A DNA stretch of 64,000 nt from Opitutia bacterium (lineage in GTDB: Bacteria; Verrucomicrobiota; Verrucomicrobiia; Opitutales; UBA953), in contig BGOM01000021.1 in NCBI GenBank assembly GCA_003569245.1, forward strand, positions 62,001 to 126,000, read 5' to 3'. The position numbers and the translations under genes were made by a program. Under the pieces are notes generated by a model. The model made no database searches. It saw nothing but the letters and a program-made list of their open reading frames with translations, and had not been told where the DNA came from. Shown here one piece after another: positions 54,113 to 62,508 of the stretch (position 1 is the first letter of the stretch; every line of letters begins with the position of its first letter).

Positions 54113-55614
54113 GCAACGTACCCTCTGATTGGGAAGTCGTCATCGGCCTCGAGGTCCACGTCCAGCTGCGCACCCGCGCCAAGGTCTTCGCGTCGTCCCC
54201 GTGGGGCTTCGGCCAGGAGCCCAACGAGCAGGTCGACCCGGTCGTCCTCGGCCTCCCCGGCACGTTGCCGGTGGTGAACCGCGAGGCGGTCGAAAAATCC
54301 ATCCTCTTCGGGCTCGTCGTGGGCGCGGAGATCCCGGAGCGCTGCGCCTGGGACCGGAAGAACTATTTCTACCCGGATAATCCCAAGAACTACCAGCTCA
54401 CCCAGAAGGACTTCCCGGTCGTCGTCGGCGGCCAGGTCGAGATCGAGCTCCCGGGCGCCTCGCGTAACGTGATGGGCGAGCACAAGTTCATCCGTATCCA
54501 CCACGCGCACCTCGAGGAGGACGTGGGCAAGCTCAGCCACGCGGGCAGCGGCTCGCTGGTCGACTACAACCGCGCCGGCGTGCCGCTCCTCGAGATCGTC
54601 ACCGAGCCGGACCTCCGTTCCGCCGCCGAGGCCGAGGCTTTCCTTCGCTCCCTCGTCGCGATGCTCACCCAGGCCGGCGTGGCCGATTGCGACATGGAGA
54701 AGGGCCAGCTGCGCTGCGACTGCAACGTGTCCGTCCGGCGCCGGGGCGCCGAGAAGCTCGGTACCCGCACCGAGACCAAGAACCTCAACTCGATCTCGAG
54801 CGTCCGCGATACGGTCATCTACGAGACCGCCCGCCAGATCCGCGAACTCGAAGCCGGCCGTACGATCACCCAGGAAACCCGCGGCTGGAACGCCGAACTC
54901 GCCCGCGGCTATGTCCTCCGCGACAAGGAAGACGCCCACGACTACCGTTACTTCCCGGATCCGGATATCCCGACCCTGAAGATCTCCCGCGAGACCGTGG
55001 CGCGCCTCGCCAAGCAGGTTCCCGAGAACCTGTACGACCGCCAGCGTCGCTACGTCGAGAAACTCGGCCTGCCTTACACCGCCGCCTCGGTGCTGGTGAA
55101 CGACCGCGCCCTCGCCGAATGGTTCGAGGCCGCCGTGGCCGCGCACCCCGCCAACCCGTCCGGCATCGCCAACCTCGTCGCCAACGACCTGCTCCGCGAC
55201 CTCGCCGCCTCGGCGGGCGCCGCCGGTGCCTTCGATGAGTCCGCTTCCGCCCCGGTCTCGCTTTCATCCTGCCCGATCAAGCCCGCCCAGCTGGCCGGTC
55301 TGGTCAAACTGACCGATGACGGCGTGATCTCCAAGCAGCAGGCCAAGGAAGTCTTCGCCGAGATGTTCAAGACCGGTAAGGACGCCGCCGCCATCGTCGA
55401 CGCCAAGGGCCTCCGCCAGAACAGCGACACCGGCGAGCTCGAAAAAATCGTCCGGGAAGTCATCGCCGACCCGTCCGTGGCCAAGTCCATCGCCGAATAC
55501 CGCGCCGGCAACGAGAAGGCCATCAACGCGCTCAAGGGCCCGATCATGAAGCGCACGCAGGGCAAGGCCAACCCCGGCCTGATCGACCAGCTGCTCCGGA
55601 AGGCCCTCGGATGA
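54109..55614 (+). CDS. gatB: Asp/Glu-tRNA amidotransferase subunit B
   Basis: This 501-aa subunit phosphorylates and amidates Glu-tRNA(Gln) and/or Asp-tRNA(Asn). Signatures are EVVIGLEVHVQLRTRAKVF, PVVNREAVEKSILFGL, DRKNYFYPDNPKNYQLTQ, and KLSHAGSGSLVDYNRAGVPLLEIVTEPD. The C-terminal YqeY-like tail ends MKRTQGKANPGLIDQLLRKAL. The ATG at 54109 overlaps the gatA stop; the track start at 53980 lies in gatA. It overlaps the next gene by 4 bases. Confidence 0.96.
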   Translation: MSNVPSDWEVVIGLEVHVQLRTRAKVFASSPWGFGQEPNEQVDPVVLGLPGTLPVVNREAVEKSILFGLVVGAEIPERCAWDRKNYFYPDNPKNYQLTQKDFPVVVGGQVEIELPGASRNVMGEHKFIRIHHAHLEEDVGKLSHAGSGSLVDYNRAGVPLLEIVTEPDLRSAAEAEAFLRSLVAMLTQAGVADCDMEKGQLRCDCNVSVRRRGAEKLGTRTETKNLNSISSVRDTVIYETARQIRELEAGRTITQETRGWNAELARGYVLRDKEDAHDYRYFPDPDIPTLKISRETVARLAKQVPENLYDRQRRYVEKLGLPYTAASVLVNDRALAEWFEAAVAAHPANPSGIANLVANDLLRDLAASAGAAGAFDESASAPVSLSSCPIKPAQLAGLVKLTDDGVISKQQAKEVFAEMFKTGKDAAAIVDAKGLRQNSDTGELEKIVREVIADPSVAKSIAEYRAGNEKAINALKGPIMKRTQGKANPGLIDQLLRKALG

Positions 55615-56303
55615 GCGCCGCCGCCGCTTCCGAGTCGCCCTGGGCCGCCGGGGTCAAGGCCGCGCGCGACAACGCGCTCCCCTCGCTCCTGATCCTCCTG
55701 GCCGCGCTGGCTCTGGTCGTCAGTTATTACCAGGTGCCCGCCGTCCGCGCGTGGCTCGACGTCATCGGCGAGGTCAACCGGGCGAACCCCACCGCCTTCG
55801 CGATGCTCTGCACGGGCTTCTCGGCCGGCTTCATCCCGTGGGTCTTCCGGATGGCCTTCCCGAGCCTGCGGCCGGCCCGGCCCGGCCTCGATCTCCTCCA
55901 CAGCGTGCTTTGGTGGATGTTCATGGGCCTGATCGTGAGCTATTTCTATGCGCTCCAAGGCTGGTGGTTCGGCACCGAACCCTCCTGGCGCGTCGTGACC
56001 CTCAAGGTGCTGGTCGACCAATCCTTCTTCACGGTGCTCTGCGGGGCGCCCTTCAACGCGATTTCCCACCTCTGGAAGGACTCGAACTGGGACACCGCCA
56101 AGCTCCGGGCCGCGATGGGGCCGGGCTGGTATCGCCGTCTCGTCCTCCCGAACCTTCTGCCCAACTTCCTCGTCTGGTTCCCCGGTAACGCGCTTTTCTA
56201 CAGCATGCCGCCCGAGCTCCAGTTGCCGGTCGCCAACTGCATCGGCTGCTTCTGGGCCCTCATGTGCGTACGCATCGCGAAGCACTCGGGAGTGAAGGAG
56301 TGA
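55611..56303 (+). CDS. Integral membrane protein resembling Mpv17/PMP22
   Basis: This 230-aa protein has about four membrane segments: LPSLLILLAALALVVSYY near 25-42, FAMLCTGFSAGFIPWVF near 63-79, LLHSVLWWMFMGLIVSYFYAL near 92-112, and one or two near the C-terminus. The second half, with KVLVDQSFFTVLCGAPFNAI, a W-x10 hydrophilic loop, WYRRLVLPNLLPNFLVWFPGN and PPELQLPVANCIGCFWALMC, resembles the eukaryotic Mpv17/PMP22 pattern (KxxxDQ ... P..Q..NF..VP...R........W). The similarity is by eye only. Its ATG overlaps the gatB stop, so it is cotranslated with gatCAB. Confidence 0.6.
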   Translation: MSAAAASESPWAAGVKAARDNALPSLLILLAALALVVSYYQVPAVRAWLDVIGEVNRANPTAFAMLCTGFSAGFIPWVFRMAFPSLRPARPGLDLLHSVLWWMFMGLIVSYFYALQGWWFGTEPSWRVVTLKVLVDQSFFTVLCGAPFNAISHLWKDSNWDTAKLRAAMGPGWYRRLVLPNLLPNFLVWFPGNALFYSMPPELQLPVANCIGCFWALMCVRIAKHSGVKE

Positions 56304-56512
56304 GAGGCTAGTTAGCTGGCACGCTGGCAAGTGGGCACGTGGGCAAGGAATTCAGTTAAGGGCGAGGGGCAGGCACCAGGGCCAGGGGCAGGAGAGGCAA
56401 CAGGTGCGATGCCGGCTAACCGATTAACAGGTCAGCGTATCAACTCAATCTGTCCCTGGCCCTTCCTGTATCTCCCCCGTGTCCCCTTGCCCCCGTGCCC
56501 CCAGTACCCTAA
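56304..56512. repeat. Intergenic inverted-repeat element A (8-mer arrays)
   Basis: This 209-base stretch between the membrane-protein and esterase genes has no gene. The left arm has tandem 8-mers CTGGCACG, CTGGCAAG, TGGGCACG, TGGGCAAG, then AGGGGCAGG/AGGGCCAGGGGCAGG words. The right arm carries the complement: CCTGGCCCTTCC, then GTGTCCCCTTGCCCCCGTGCCCCC, equal to GGGGCACG GGGGCAAG GGGACACG when reversed. The arms would form a long imperfect stem around a GC-poorer middle near 56405-56450. It resembles elements B and C by design more than by exact sequence. Confidence 0.65.
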
Positions 56513-56520
56513 TCTTCATC

Positions 56521-57687
56521 ATGCTTCGCCTGTTCCTTCTGCTCGCCGTTGTCACGGCTTTAGCCGCCGAGCCCGCTGGCGAGTTCCGCGGAAGCCCGGA
56601 ACGTCCCTTCGCCATCCTGACCCGGCCGGTCCCGGAGGGCATCCATCTGGTCACGATCGCCTTCGGGGCCGAGGATATCGACTCCGTCACGACCGTGAAG
56701 GCCGAGGCCCGACGGCTGATCGCGCTGAACGTCGCTGTCCCGAAAGGACGCACCGAGACACGCCGCTTCCTCATCGACGTGCGCCGCCCCGAGTACGCCG
56801 GCGGACGCGTCGCCCTCAAGACGCGCGAAAGCGGCGCCCCGAACTGGGACGACCAGCTTTCGCTTGAGTTCATCGGGCCGACCGCCCGGGCCCGACTGGT
56901 CTCCGTCGAGCCCGCGCCCGCCGCGACCGTCCGGATCTTCCTGGCCGGGGACTCGACCGTCACGGACCAGTCGATCGAGCCTTACGTGGGCTGGGGGCAG
57001 GTGTTCCCGCTGTTCGTCGGCGACCGGGCCGTGGTCGCGAACCACGCCGAGTCAGGACGGGCGCTGCGGTCTTTCCAAGGCGAGCGTCGGTTCGACAAAA
57101 TCCTCGCGCAGCTCCGCCCGGGCGACTTCGTCCTCATCCAGTTCGGCCATAACGACCAGAAGGAGAAAGGGGAGGGGGTCGGCGCCTTCACGACGTACGC
57201 GGCCCGCCTGAAGGCTTACGTCGACGCCATCCAGGCCAAGGGCGGCCAGCCCGTGCTCGTCACCGCCGTCGCCCGGCGTCGCTTCGACCCGCCGGGCCAG
57301 GTCGTCGAGTCGCTCGGCGATTTCCCCGAGGCCGTCCGCCGCGTGGCCAAGGAACGCGGGCTCCCGCTGATCGACCTCAACACCGCCGCCAAGCAGGTCT
57401 ATCAGGCCCTCGGCGTCGAACGCAGCAAGCTCGCCCTGCTCCACTACCCGGCCAACACCTTCCCCGGCCAGACCGAGCCGCTCCGCGACGACACCCATTT
57501 CAGCGCCTACGGTGCCTACGAGATGGCACGCTGCGTCGCGGAGGGTATCCGCACAGGTGTACCCGAGCTGGCGGTCCACCTGGCTCCGTCGGTCAAGCCT
57601 TTCGATCCGACCCATCCCGACGACCCCGCTCAAGTGGTCATTCCCGCCAGTTCCTTGGTCAAGGGCGATAAGCCCGAGGGCAAATAA
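56521..57687 (+). CDS. Secreted SGNH/GDSL esterase, rhamnogalacturonan acetylesterase type
   Basis: This 388-aa protein has a signal peptide (LRLFLLLAVVTALAAEP) and an N-terminal beta-sandwich of about 125 residues. The SGNH domain follows: block I FLAGDSTVTD with the nucleophile Ser, a Gly block GWGQVFPLF, block III QFGHNDQKEKG and block V DDTHFSAYGAYEMA with the catalytic Asp and His. This order and the DSTVTD form match rhamnogalacturonan acetylesterases (CE12). It likely removes acetyl groups from plant or algal polysaccharide outside the cell. The ATG at 56521 directly follows repeat element A. Confidence 0.83.
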   Translation: MLRLFLLLAVVTALAAEPAGEFRGSPERPFAILTRPVPEGIHLVTIAFGAEDIDSVTTVKAEARRLIALNVAVPKGRTETRRFLIDVRRPEYAGGRVALKTRESGAPNWDDQLSLEFIGPTARARLVSVEPAPAATVRIFLAGDSTVTDQSIEPYVGWGQVFPLFVGDRAVVANHAESGRALRSFQGERRFDKILAQLRPGDFVLIQFGHNDQKEKGEGVGAFTTYAARLKAYVDAIQAKGGQPVLVTAVARRRFDPPGQVVESLGDFPEAVRRVAKERGLPLIDLNTAAKQVYQALGVERSKLALLHYPANTFPGQTEPLRDDTHFSAYGAYEMARCVAEGIRTGVPELAVHLAPSVKPFDPTHPDDPAQVVIPASSLVKGDKPEGK

Positions 57688-57744
57688 GCGCCGCGGGGCA
57701 TCCCTCGCTTGAATCCCCGTCGCGGATAGGCGAGGCTCGCCCTC

Positions 57745-60003
57745 GTGCCCGATCTCTTCGGTGAAATCGAACCCGGCGTCGCCGAGGTGGTCCCGTTCGA
57801 CGGCGGGGCCCGGGCCTACTCGTATTCCGTCCCGGCGGCCCTGAAGGACACCCTGCAGGTCGGCCAGCTCGTGCGCGTGCCGCTGGGCGGACGCGTGAGC
57901 CTCGGGGTCGTCTGGCGCTACCCCGCGGAGCCCCCGCCCGCCGCGAAACTGCGGAGCATCATCCTCCTGGAGCACGAGCAGCCGGTCATGACCCCCGACT
58001 GCTGCAAGCTCGCGGAGTGGATGGCCGGCTACTACGGCTGCGGCCTCAATTCCGTCCTCGAGACCGTCCTGCCTGCAGCCATCCGCAAGGGTGTCCGGCC
58101 CGTTCTCCGCCGGCTGCTCACGCTGGTCGCCCCGCCTGCGCCGGAGGCCTTGGAGAAGCTCAGGCGCAAGGCCCCGCGCCAGGCCCAGGTCATCGATTAC
58201 CTCGCCGGTCAGCCCGGGCCCGCGGACCGCGCCAAGATGGTCGATGGGATCGGCGTGGCCCAGCCCGCCGTCGACGCCCTGATCAAGTCCGGGGTGGTGA
58301 AGGAAGATGCCAGCGTCCTCTGGCGGGTGGCCTACGACGATCCCTTCGCCGAGGGCGAGGTCGTCGCGGCGCGCGGGCACGACCTCAACCCGCAGCAGGT
58401 CACCGCGGTCGCCTCCATCTCCGCGACCTTGGACAGCAAGGCCTTCCGGGCCCACCTCCTGCACGGCGTCACCGGCTCCGGCAAGACCGAGGTCTACGTG
58501 GCCCTCATCCGCAAGGTCGTCGCCGAAGGCGGCTCCGCCATCTTCCTCGTCCCCGAGGTCGCCCTCACGCCCCAGACCGTCGGCCGGCTCCGCTCCCGCC
58601 TCGCCGACCTCGGCGCCAAGGTCGTCGTGTGGCACAGCCACCTTTCCGCCGGGGAGCGCTTCGACGCCTGGATGGCGATGTCGCTCGGGCAGGCCCGCGT
58701 GGTGGTCGGTGCGCGGTCGGCGGTCTTCGCCCCGTTGCCGAACCTGCGGCTCATCGTTGTCGACGAGGAGCACGAGCCCTCCTTCAAGCAGGGGGAGACC
58801 CCGATGTACCACGGCCGGGACGTCGCGGTCATGCGCGCCTCGATGCTCGGGATCCCTTGCGTGCTCGGTTCGGCCACGCCCTCCCTCGAGACCTGGAAGA
58901 ACGCGCAGGCCGGCCGCTACGTCCTGGACCCGATGCCCAAACGCGTCGACGACCGCCCGATGCCGGCGTTCCGCATCGTCGACATGCGCCGCGAGGTGCT
59001 CCACCTCAAGGGGCAGCACATCCTCTCGCGCGAGCTGACCGACGGCATCCGCGAGCGCCTCCAGCGCCGCGAACAGTCGATCCTCTTCCTCAACCGTCGC
59101 GGGCATTCCCGGTCGCTCGTCTGCCCGGATTGCGGCGAGTCCGTCCAGTGCGCGCGTTGCAGTGTCTCGCTCACCCTGCACCGCACCGACGACACCGCCC
59201 GTTGCCACCTCTGCAATCACCAGGAACGCGCCCCGGTGGTCTGCCCCCAGTGCCGCTCCCCGAAGGTCCGCTGGAAGGGCTACGGCACCCAGAAGGTCGA
59301 GGAGACCATCGCCCACCTTTTCCCGCGCGCCAAGGTCGCCCGGATCGACGCGGACACGATGTCGAAGAAGGATCGCTTCCGCCAGGTGCTTTCCGACTTC
59401 CGCGCCGGCAAGTACGACCTGCTCTTGGGCACGCAGATGATCGCCAAGGGCCTCGACTTCCCGCGCGTGACCCTGGTCGGCATCATCGACGCCGACCTCT
59501 CCTTGCAGCTACCCGACTTCCGCGCGGGGGAACGCACGTTCCAGTTGCTGACGCAGGTCGCGGGCCGCGCCGGGCGCGGCGACCTCGAGGGGGTGGTGGT
59601 GGTGCAGAGCTTCCAGCCCGCCACGGACCCCATCCAGTTCGCCAAGCGGCTCGACTTCGAGGGCTTCGCCGCGGCCGAGCTGGAACGTCGCGCCGAGTTC
59701 GGCTACCCGCCGGATCGCCACCTGATCCGCCATGTCTTCCGGGGACGCAACGCCGAGAAGGTCAATTTCGTCGCCGAGGCCTGGGTCAAGGAACTCGAGC
59801 GGCTGCACCCCGGCGTCGCGGAAGTCCGCGGCCCGGCGCCGTGTCCCTTCGAGAAAGTCCAGGATCAGCACCGCGTGCACATCTGGTACCTCGTCTCCGG
59901 CGTGAAATCCTTCCTCGCGGCCCTGCTGCCGCTGCGGGCCAAGGTTCTCCGCGACGAGGACGTCATCGATGTGATCGACGTGGACGCGCAGGATTGCGCC
60001 TAG
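57745..60003 (+). CDS. priA: Primosomal replication-restart helicase
   Basis: This 752-aa superfamily 2 helicase restarts stalled forks. The order is an N-terminal 3'-DNA-binding domain (residues about 1-100), Walker [15 protein letters not shown] near 245, DEEHEPSFKQ (motif II), a zinc-binding insert with eight cysteines from CPDCGESVQCARC to CHLCNHQERAPVVCPQC, then motifs V and VI (LLLGTQMIAKGLDFPRVTLV; QLLTQVAGRAGRGDLEG). The start is a GTG at 57745. It ends 14 bases before element B. Confidence 0.95.
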   Translation: MPDLFGEIEPGVAEVVPFDGGARAYSYSVPAALKDTLQVGQLVRVPLGGRVSLGVVWRYPAEPPPAAKLRSIILLEHEQPVMTPDCCKLAEWMAGYYGCGLNSVLETVLPAAIRKGVRPVLRRLLTLVAPPAPEALEKLRRKAPRQAQVIDYLAGQPGPADRAKMVDGIGVAQPAVDALIKSGVVKEDASVLWRVAYDDPFAEGEVVAARGHDLNPQQVTAVASISATLDSKAFRAHLLHGVTGSGKTEVYVALIRKVVAEGGSAIFLVPEVALTPQTVGRLRSRLADLGAKVVVWHSHLSAGERFDAWMAMSLGQARVVVGARSAVFAPLPNLRLIVVDEEHEPSFKQGETPMYHGRDVAVMRASMLGIPCVLGSATPSLETWKNAQAGRYVLDPMPKRVDDRPMPAFRIVDMRREVLHLKGQHILSRELTDGIRERLQRREQSILFLNRRGHSRSLVCPDCGESVQCARCSVSLTLHRTDDTARCHLCNHQERAPVVCPQCRSPKVRWKGYGTQKVEETIAHLFPRAKVARIDADTMSKKDRFRQVLSDFRAGKYDLLLGTQMIAKGLDFPRVTLVGIIDADLSLQLPDFRAGERTFQLLTQVAGRAGRGDLEGVVVVQSFQPATDPIQFAKRLDFEGFAAAELERRAEFGYPPDRHLIRHVFRGRNAEKVNFVAEAWVKELERLHPGVAEVRGPAPCPFEKVQDQHRVHIWYLVSGVKSFLAALLPLRAKVLRDEDVIDVIDVDAQDCA

Positions 60004-60017
60004 GGAGCGGAAGGGCC

Positions 60018-60155
60018 GCTGAGTACTGAGTACGGAGTGCGGATTACAGAGGGGCGTGACCCGCTTGGCACCGGGTCTCCTTGGCCTACGGTTCCGTACT
60101 CATCACTCATCACTCTGAACTCTAGTACTCAGTACTCAGTACTCCTTACTCCATC
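60018..60155. repeat. Intergenic inverted-repeat element B (GAGTACT arrays)
   Basis: It lies between the convergent priA and corA genes. The left arm (60018-60054) reads CTGAGTACTGAGTACGGAGTGCGG and GGATTACAGAGG. The right arm (60093-60154) carries the complement repeated more often: CCGTACTCATCACTCATCACTC, CTAGTACTCAGTACTCAGTACTCC, TTACTCC. The two halves would pair as a long imperfect stem with a 35-base loop. The word CGGATTACAGAG is shared with element C. No ORF or known element is recognised. Confidence 0.7.
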
Positions 60156-60173
60156 TCCCGTCTCTTTACTGCC

Positions 60174-61367
60174 TCACCACCACCGCTTGCGCTTCATCCA
60201 GAGGGTGATGAGCGTGGCCACGAGCACCATGGTGCCGAGGGCGATGAAATAACCGTACTTCTCGCCCCACTCGGTGTGGATCTCCGGCATGAAATGGAAG
60301 TTCATGCCCCAGAGTCCCACGAGGAAGGTCAGCGGGATGAAGACCGACGACATGACCGTCAGCACGCGGATGACCTCGCTGGTCTTCCGCTCCTGCTGGG
60401 TGTGGTGGTATTCCTGCAGGTCCTGCAGGATCATGCGGGCGTGCTCGATCCGGTCCGCCGCGCGGATCGCGTGGTCGTAGAGGTCGCGCAGGAAGATATC
60501 CAGGGAGGAGGGCAGGAGGCCGTGCTCATAGTGCTCCAGGACGCTGACCATGTCCTTGAGCGGCTGGGCCAGGCGGCTGAGGCGCACCACGATGCGCTTC
60601 AGGCGGTAGACTTCGTTGAGGTCCCAGTCGTCCGTCCCCTTGAGGATCGAGTCCTCGAGTTCGGTGATGGCGTCCTCGATCTCCTCGGTCTGGACCAGCA
60701 GGCGGTCGACCAGGGTGTCGAGGAGCGAGTAGACGAGGTAGCCGGAGCCCCAGCGCCGGATGTTGCCCTTGTTCTCGGACAGGCGCTTCTCGATCGCCGC
60801 GAAGACCGGCTCGTCGTTCTCGTGGAAGGAGATGACCCAGTTCTGGGCCGCGACGATGGAGATCTGCTGGCCGCGCGGGGTATCCTCCTCGACGCCGATG
60901 CGCACCGCGCGGGCGATGGCCAGGATCTTGTCGCCATGCTCCTCGAACTTCGGGCGGGAGGTGTTCGTCAGGACGTCCTCCTGGGCGAGCATCGGGATGT
61001 CGAAGAACGCCCCGACGATGTGCACGATTTGGGGGTCGGTGATGCCGAGGACCTGGACCCAGACCATGCCGGGCCGGCCGACATACTTGCCGACGGTATC
61101 GAGCTCCGCGAACTCGTCGACCTTGCAGCCGGTTTCATCGTAACAATGGACCCGGAACTTGGTCGGGACATTCGACTCGAAGGGGGAGGCGGCCGGCAGC
61201 TGCCCGGGGGCGCGGCCGATCTCGGTGTCCTCGTAGGCGGCCTCGCCGGGCAAGGGCGCGGCATCCGCCTTCAGCCCGAGCCGGCGGCGCAGGTCCTCCA
61301 GGCGACGCTGGATGAAGGACCGGGCGCGAGCCTTGTCCTTTTCACGCTTCTCCTGGTGCCGACTCAT
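60174..61367 (-). CDS. corA: CorA-family magnesium/cobalt transporter
   Basis: This 397-aa protein is a CorA (MIT family). The cytoplasmic domain makes up most of it, with a charged N-terminus. Two C-terminal membrane helices follow: VLTVMSSVFIPLTFLVGLWGMNFHFMP, where GMN is the selectivity signature at about residues 354-356, and YFIALGTMVLVATLITLWMK, ending in KRKRWW. It forms a pentameric Mg2+ channel. It is convergent with priA; element B lies between the two stops. A ZntB-like exporter is less likely. Confidence 0.92.
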   Translation of the reverse strand: MSRHQEKREKDKARARSFIQRRLEDLRRRLGLKADAAPLPGEAAYEDTEIGRAPGQLPAASPFESNVPTKFRVHCYDETGCKVDEFAELDTVGKYVGRPGMVWVQVLGITDPQIVHIVGAFFDIPMLAQEDVLTNTSRPKFEEHGDKILAIARAVRIGVEEDTPRGQQISIVAAQNWVISFHENDEPVFAAIEKRLSENKGNIRRWGSGYLVYSLLDTLVDRLLVQTEEIEDAITELEDSILKGTDDWDLNEVYRLKRIVVRLSRLAQPLKDMVSVLEHYEHGLLPSSLDIFLRDLYDHAIRAADRIEHARMILQDLQEYHHTQQERKTSEVIRVLTVMSSVFIPLTFLVGLWGMNFHFMPEIHTEWGEKYGYFIALGTMVLVATLITLWMKRKRWW

Positions 61368-61419
61368 TCCCCGAGTTTCCGCAGGCCCGGGGACTTGTCA
61401 ACGGGGAGGTGCCGCGCGG

Positions 61420-61779
61420 TCAGCCCTTCCGCCGACCCTTGCTGTTGCGGCGGCCCTGGCGGCTGATGCCCAGGGCCTCCATCTTACCCTGCTGCACTTT
61501 CTGGAAGAGGTTGTTCGAGTTCGTCACCCCGAGGCAGTAGAGGGAAGCGGCCACCGCCTCGACCTGATCCGGCTTCACGAAGCCGGCGTTGCCCAGCCAC
61601 TCCGCCAGGGCATGGTGGAAATTGGCCGGGGTGATGTCCATCTTCTCGCCGCCGTGCCGGAGCCACACCGCGGCCCGCAGTTCCATCGTGCAGTTTCCTT
61701 TCTTGCGGCAGACCTCCAGGATGGCGCGGAGCGTTTCTTTGCAGGGTTCGGCGGACTTGGAAGAGGGGGCCTCGGACAT
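61420..61779 (-). CDS. Small cytoplasmic protein of unknown function (119 aa)
   Basis: The protein starts MSEAPSSKSAEPCKETLRAIL and has a helical middle (NCTMELRAAVWLRHGGEKMDITPANFHHALAEWL; GFVKPDQVEAVAASLY) and a basic C-terminal tail ending RRNSKGRRKG, suggesting nucleic-acid contact. No membrane segment or signal peptide is seen. The ATG at 61779 avoids the upstream AT-rich region used by the track start. It is downstream of tRNA-Val on the same strand and 52 bases from corA. I do not recognise it. Confidence 0.62.
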   Translation of the reverse strand: MSEAPSSKSAEPCKETLRAILEVCRKKGNCTMELRAAVWLRHGGEKMDITPANFHHALAEWLGNAGFVKPDQVEAVAASLYCLGVTNSNNLFQKVQQGKMEALGISRQGRRNSKGRRKG

Positions 61780-61829
61780 GAAGGAGCGGCGATTGGGGAA
61801 AAAGGGAAGCGGAGCGACCTCCCCCTTGC

Positions 61830-61900
61830 TAGTTAGGCGACAGTTTACTGTGAACAACCAATTGGCCACTGTCACCAAGTATTATAATACTATAAAGATA
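61830..61900 (-). promoter_or_regulatory. AT-rich promoter-like segment with palindromes
   Basis: Between tRNA-Val and the small protein lies an AT island unlike the flanking sequence. It contains the perfect 14-base palindrome AGTATTATAATACT (61878-61891), a TATAAT-like box on both strands, and ACAGT-TT-ACTGT near 61840. It may be the promoter/operator of the small gene on the minus strand. Confidence 0.4.
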
Positions 61901-61939
61901 CAAGACCAGATGCCGGCGATGGTCAGAAGGATACCCCGG

Positions 61940-62016
61940 TGGTGGTCGCGACAGGACTTGAACCTGTGACTTCAGCAATGTGAATGCTGCGCTCTAACCA
62001 ACTGAGCTACGCGACC
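61940..62016 (-). tRNA. tRNA-Val, anticodon CAC
   Basis: The minus strand reads GGTCGCGTAGCTCAGTTGG at the 5' end, with acceptor stem GGTCGCG/CGCGACC. The D arm GCTCAGTTGGTTAGAGC is standard, the anticodon stem-loop is CAGCA-TTCACAT-TGCTG (anticodon CAC, reading GTG) and the T arm has GGTTCAAGTCC. The CCA end is encoded. CAC marks it as a valine tRNA for a common codon in a high-GC genome. Confidence 0.95.
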
Positions 62017-62127
62017 GGCACCGGGGATTCCTTGATGGCTGTCCCGGCCCGGGCGGGCAAGACCGAACTGGTCCGGTTTACCCCGTTCCGGGACGTCCGT
62101 CGGCTTGCAACCGGCCACCGAACCCCA

Positions 62128-62508
62128 ATGTTGGCGGGCATGGACCTTGCCGCGAACCCAGCCACCCCCCGTGTGGCCGACGAGCGCCTGTTACGCCTGA
62201 CGGCGCCGGCGGGGCGCAAGGTCCTGGCCCTGGCCACCCGGGAGGGGCAGGGTGCCTTCCTGCGGGTCGCCATCACCGGCGGCGGTTGCAACGGGCTGTC
62301 CTACAAGATGCGTTTCGTCGCCGAGCCGAAGGCCGGGGACATCCTGGTCCGCTCGGAGGGGGTCGAGGTCCTGGTCGATCCGAAGTCGGCCCTCTACCTT
62401 CGAGGCACCCAGCTGGACTATTCCGACAAGATGATCGGCGGCGGCTTCAAGTTCTCGAACCCCAACGCCAAGGCCAGCTGTTCGTGCGGGGAGAGTTTCT
62501 CGCTCTAG
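62128..62508 (+). CDS. Iron-sulfur cluster carrier of the HesB/IscA/ErpA family
   Basis: This protein of about 126 aa has the A-type carrier signature: AITGGGCNGLSYKMRFV for the first cysteine and NAKASCSCGESFSL at the C-terminus for the other two. DYSDKMIGGGFKFSNPNA is also typical. It passes Fe-S clusters to target enzymes such as IlvD or RlmN. Starts at 62128 or 62140 are possible; the track ORF from 61984 runs through the tRNA. The N-terminal extension is Ala/Pro-rich. No isc or suf genes are adjacent. Confidence 0.9.
   Translation: MLAGMDLAANPATPRVADERLLRLTAPAGRKVLALATREGQGAFLRVAITGGGCNGLSYKMRFVAEPKAGDILVRSEGVEVLVDPKSALYLRGTQLDYSDKMIGGGFKFSNPNAKASCSCGESFSL

Noticed and set aside
57052-59316. 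Minus-strand ORF of 754 aa
   Set aside because: Antisense to the esterase and priA; the sense frames carry the catalytic motifs.
61940-62016. tRNA-Val as an integration (att) site
   Set aside because: No integrase and no direct repeat of the tRNA 3' end were seen nearby; flanking genes are core genes.
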